NCBI GenBank assembly: GCA_958430865.1
Contig: CAUDNR010002779.1
Location: 83,177-147,176 of the forward strand
DNA from: Entrophospora sp. SA101
Taxonomy: Eukaryota; Glomeromycota; Glomeromycetes; Entrophosporales; Entrophosporaceae
Direction of reading: 5' to 3'
DNA: 64,000 bases
The notes under the pieces were generated by a model. The model was not told where the DNA came from. It saw nothing but the letters and a program-made list of their open reading frames with translations, and ran no database searches. This document shows positions 63,169 through 64,000 of this stretch, piece after piece (within the stretch, counting starts at the first letter, position 1; each line of letters begins with the position of its first letter). Both the position numbers and the translations under genes were made by a program.

Positions 63169-63243
63169 AAATAATTCTTTTTTTTTCTGTAAAAACAATA
63201 ATCATGGAAAATAACGCTAGCTCTAATAATATTAACGCCAATA
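63169..63243 (+). pseudogene. Duplicate of the 5' end of the HMG-box gene, cut by the gap
   Basis: 75 bases match the reverse complement of 28683-28757: about 24 bases of upstream DNA, the ATG, and codons MENNASSNNINAN, after which the assembly gap starts. Upstream of 63169 the match stops abruptly. How much of the gene continues in the gap is unknown. Confidence 0.85.
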
Positions 63244-63950
63244 NNNNNNNNNNNNNNNNNNNNNNNNNNNNNNNNNNNNNNNNNNNNNNNNNNNNNNNNN
63301 NNNNNNNNNNNNNNNNNNNNNNNNNNNNNNNNNNNNNNNNNNNNNNNNNNNNNNNNNNNNNNNNNNNNNNNNNNNNNNNNNNNNNNNNNNNNNNNNNNNN
63401 NNNNNNNNNNNNNNNNNNNNNNNNNNNNNNNNNNNNNNNNNNNNNNNNNNNNNNNNNNNNNNNNNNNNNNNNNNNNNNNNNNNNNNNNNNNNNNNNNNNN
63501 NNNNNNNNNNNNNNNNNNNNNNNNNNNNNNNNNNNNNNNNNNNNNNNNNNNNNNNNNNNNNNNNNNNNNNNNNNNNNNNNNNNNNNNNNNNNNNNNNNNN
63601 NNNNNNNNNNNNNNNNNNNNNNNNNNNNNNNNNNNNNNNNNNNNNNNNNNNNNNNNNNNNNNNNNNNNNNNNNNNNNNNNNNNNNNNNNNNNNNNNNNNN
63701 NNNNNNNNNNNNNNNNNNNNNNNNNNNNNNNNNNNNNNNNNNNNNNNNNNNNNNNNNNNNNNNNNNNNNNNNNNNNNNNNNNNNNNNNNNNNNNNNNNNN
63801 NNNNNNNNNNNNNNNNNNNNNNNNNNNNNNNNNNNNNNNNNNNNNNNNNNNNNNNNNNNNNNNNNNNNNNNNNNNNNNNNNNNNNNNNNNNNNNNNNNNN
63901 NNNNNNNNNNNNNNNNNNNNNNNNNNNNNNNNNNNNNNNNNNNNNNNNNN
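63244..63950. other. Assembly gap
   Basis: 707 undetermined bases. The joining of the two sides is a scaffold inference, so order and distance across it are uncertain. Confidence 1.
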
Positions 63951-64000
63951 ACAGATTTGGGGTTATGTGGACCAGTTGATGAAAAGTCATCAAATAAAGT
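63951..64000 (+). CDS. Protein kinase domain scrap (D-L-G activation-loop region)
   Basis: The only open plus-strand reading gives TDLGLCGPVDEKSSNK. It resembles the activation-loop start (DFG replaced by DLG, then LCGPV) of the tyrosine-kinase-like kinases that are greatly expanded in Rhizophagus and relatives. Too short to say whether the gene is intact; both ends lie outside the readable sequence. Confidence 0.5.

Noticed and set aside
1..64000. CRISPR arrays, prophage or bacterial defence islands
   Set aside because: Spliced genes and fungal families throughout; repeats are dispersed, tandem or inverted mobile-element types, not spaced arrays.

Overview
This is a eukaryotic, fungal nuclear window: very AT-rich DNA, genes broken by many short (about 50-300 bp) GT-AG introns, long homopolymer and Asn/Gln codon runs, and fungus-specific genes (a Chs7-type chitin synthase export chaperone, a Pcl-type cyclin, a Cdc1/Ted1 phosphodiesterase). 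The base composition, the load of broken mobile elements, a degenerate RING-VIT gene and a kinase-domain scrap with a D-L-G motif at the right edge all suit an arbuscular mycorrhizal fungus (Glomeromycotina, Rhizophagus-like). That assignment is inference, not proof. No bacterial operon, CRISPR array, rRNA or tRNA gene was seen.

Layout. 1-1033: 3' half of a cytochrome P450. 1210-2283: dispersed LTR-like repeat with a TA-flanked MITE inside. 3434-5895: class I histone deacetylase (HDAC) copy 1, whose tail is replaced. 5841-6884 and 8162-9205: two identical copies of the CHS7 promoter plus start of CHS7; the complete CHS7 is 9112-10385. 10577-12658 (-): Cdc1/Ted1/PGAP5-like phosphodiesterase. 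14150-20712: kinesin-4-like motor of about 2077 residues. 21563-23382: DNA transposon with about 75-bp inverted ends. 24464-26539: two-finger GATA factor. 26741-28733 (-): HMG-box factor. 29078-31566 (-): CAX-type cation/H+ exchanger. 33339-35346 (-): Pcl-like cyclin. 35347-45888: 10.5 kb with no convincing gene. 47498-49582: glutamate-cysteine ligase modifier subunit with an exact 703-bp tandem duplication. 50894-52619: Aurora kinase. 53061-55180: broken RING-VIT gene split by a hAT-like element with a perfect 8-bp target duplication. 55699-56451: second copy of the LTR-like repeat. 57602-60313: complete HDAC copy 2. 60563-61371 (-): SF3A2 splicing-factor pseudogene. 61913-62252 (-): piggyBac transposase remnant. 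63169-63243: copy of the 5' end of the HMG gene, running into a 707-bp assembly gap. 63951-64000: kinase-domain scrap.

The intact genes are ordinary housekeeping and regulatory genes: chitin export, GPI-anchor processing, mitotic kinase, cell-cycle cyclin, chromatin deacetylation, transcription factors, ion exchange and glutathione synthesis. They do not form a visible pathway cluster. The most notable feature is structural. Four sequence blocks (HDAC 3.56 kb, CHS7 5' end 1.04 kb, GCLM 703 bp, HMG 5' end at least 75 bp) occur twice with virtually no differences, introns and microsatellites included, and most cut a gene at the breakpoint. This is either very recent segmental duplication and gene-chimera formation, or assembly duplication; the sequence alone cannot decide. 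I did not find evidence for a new defence-like or enzymatic system.
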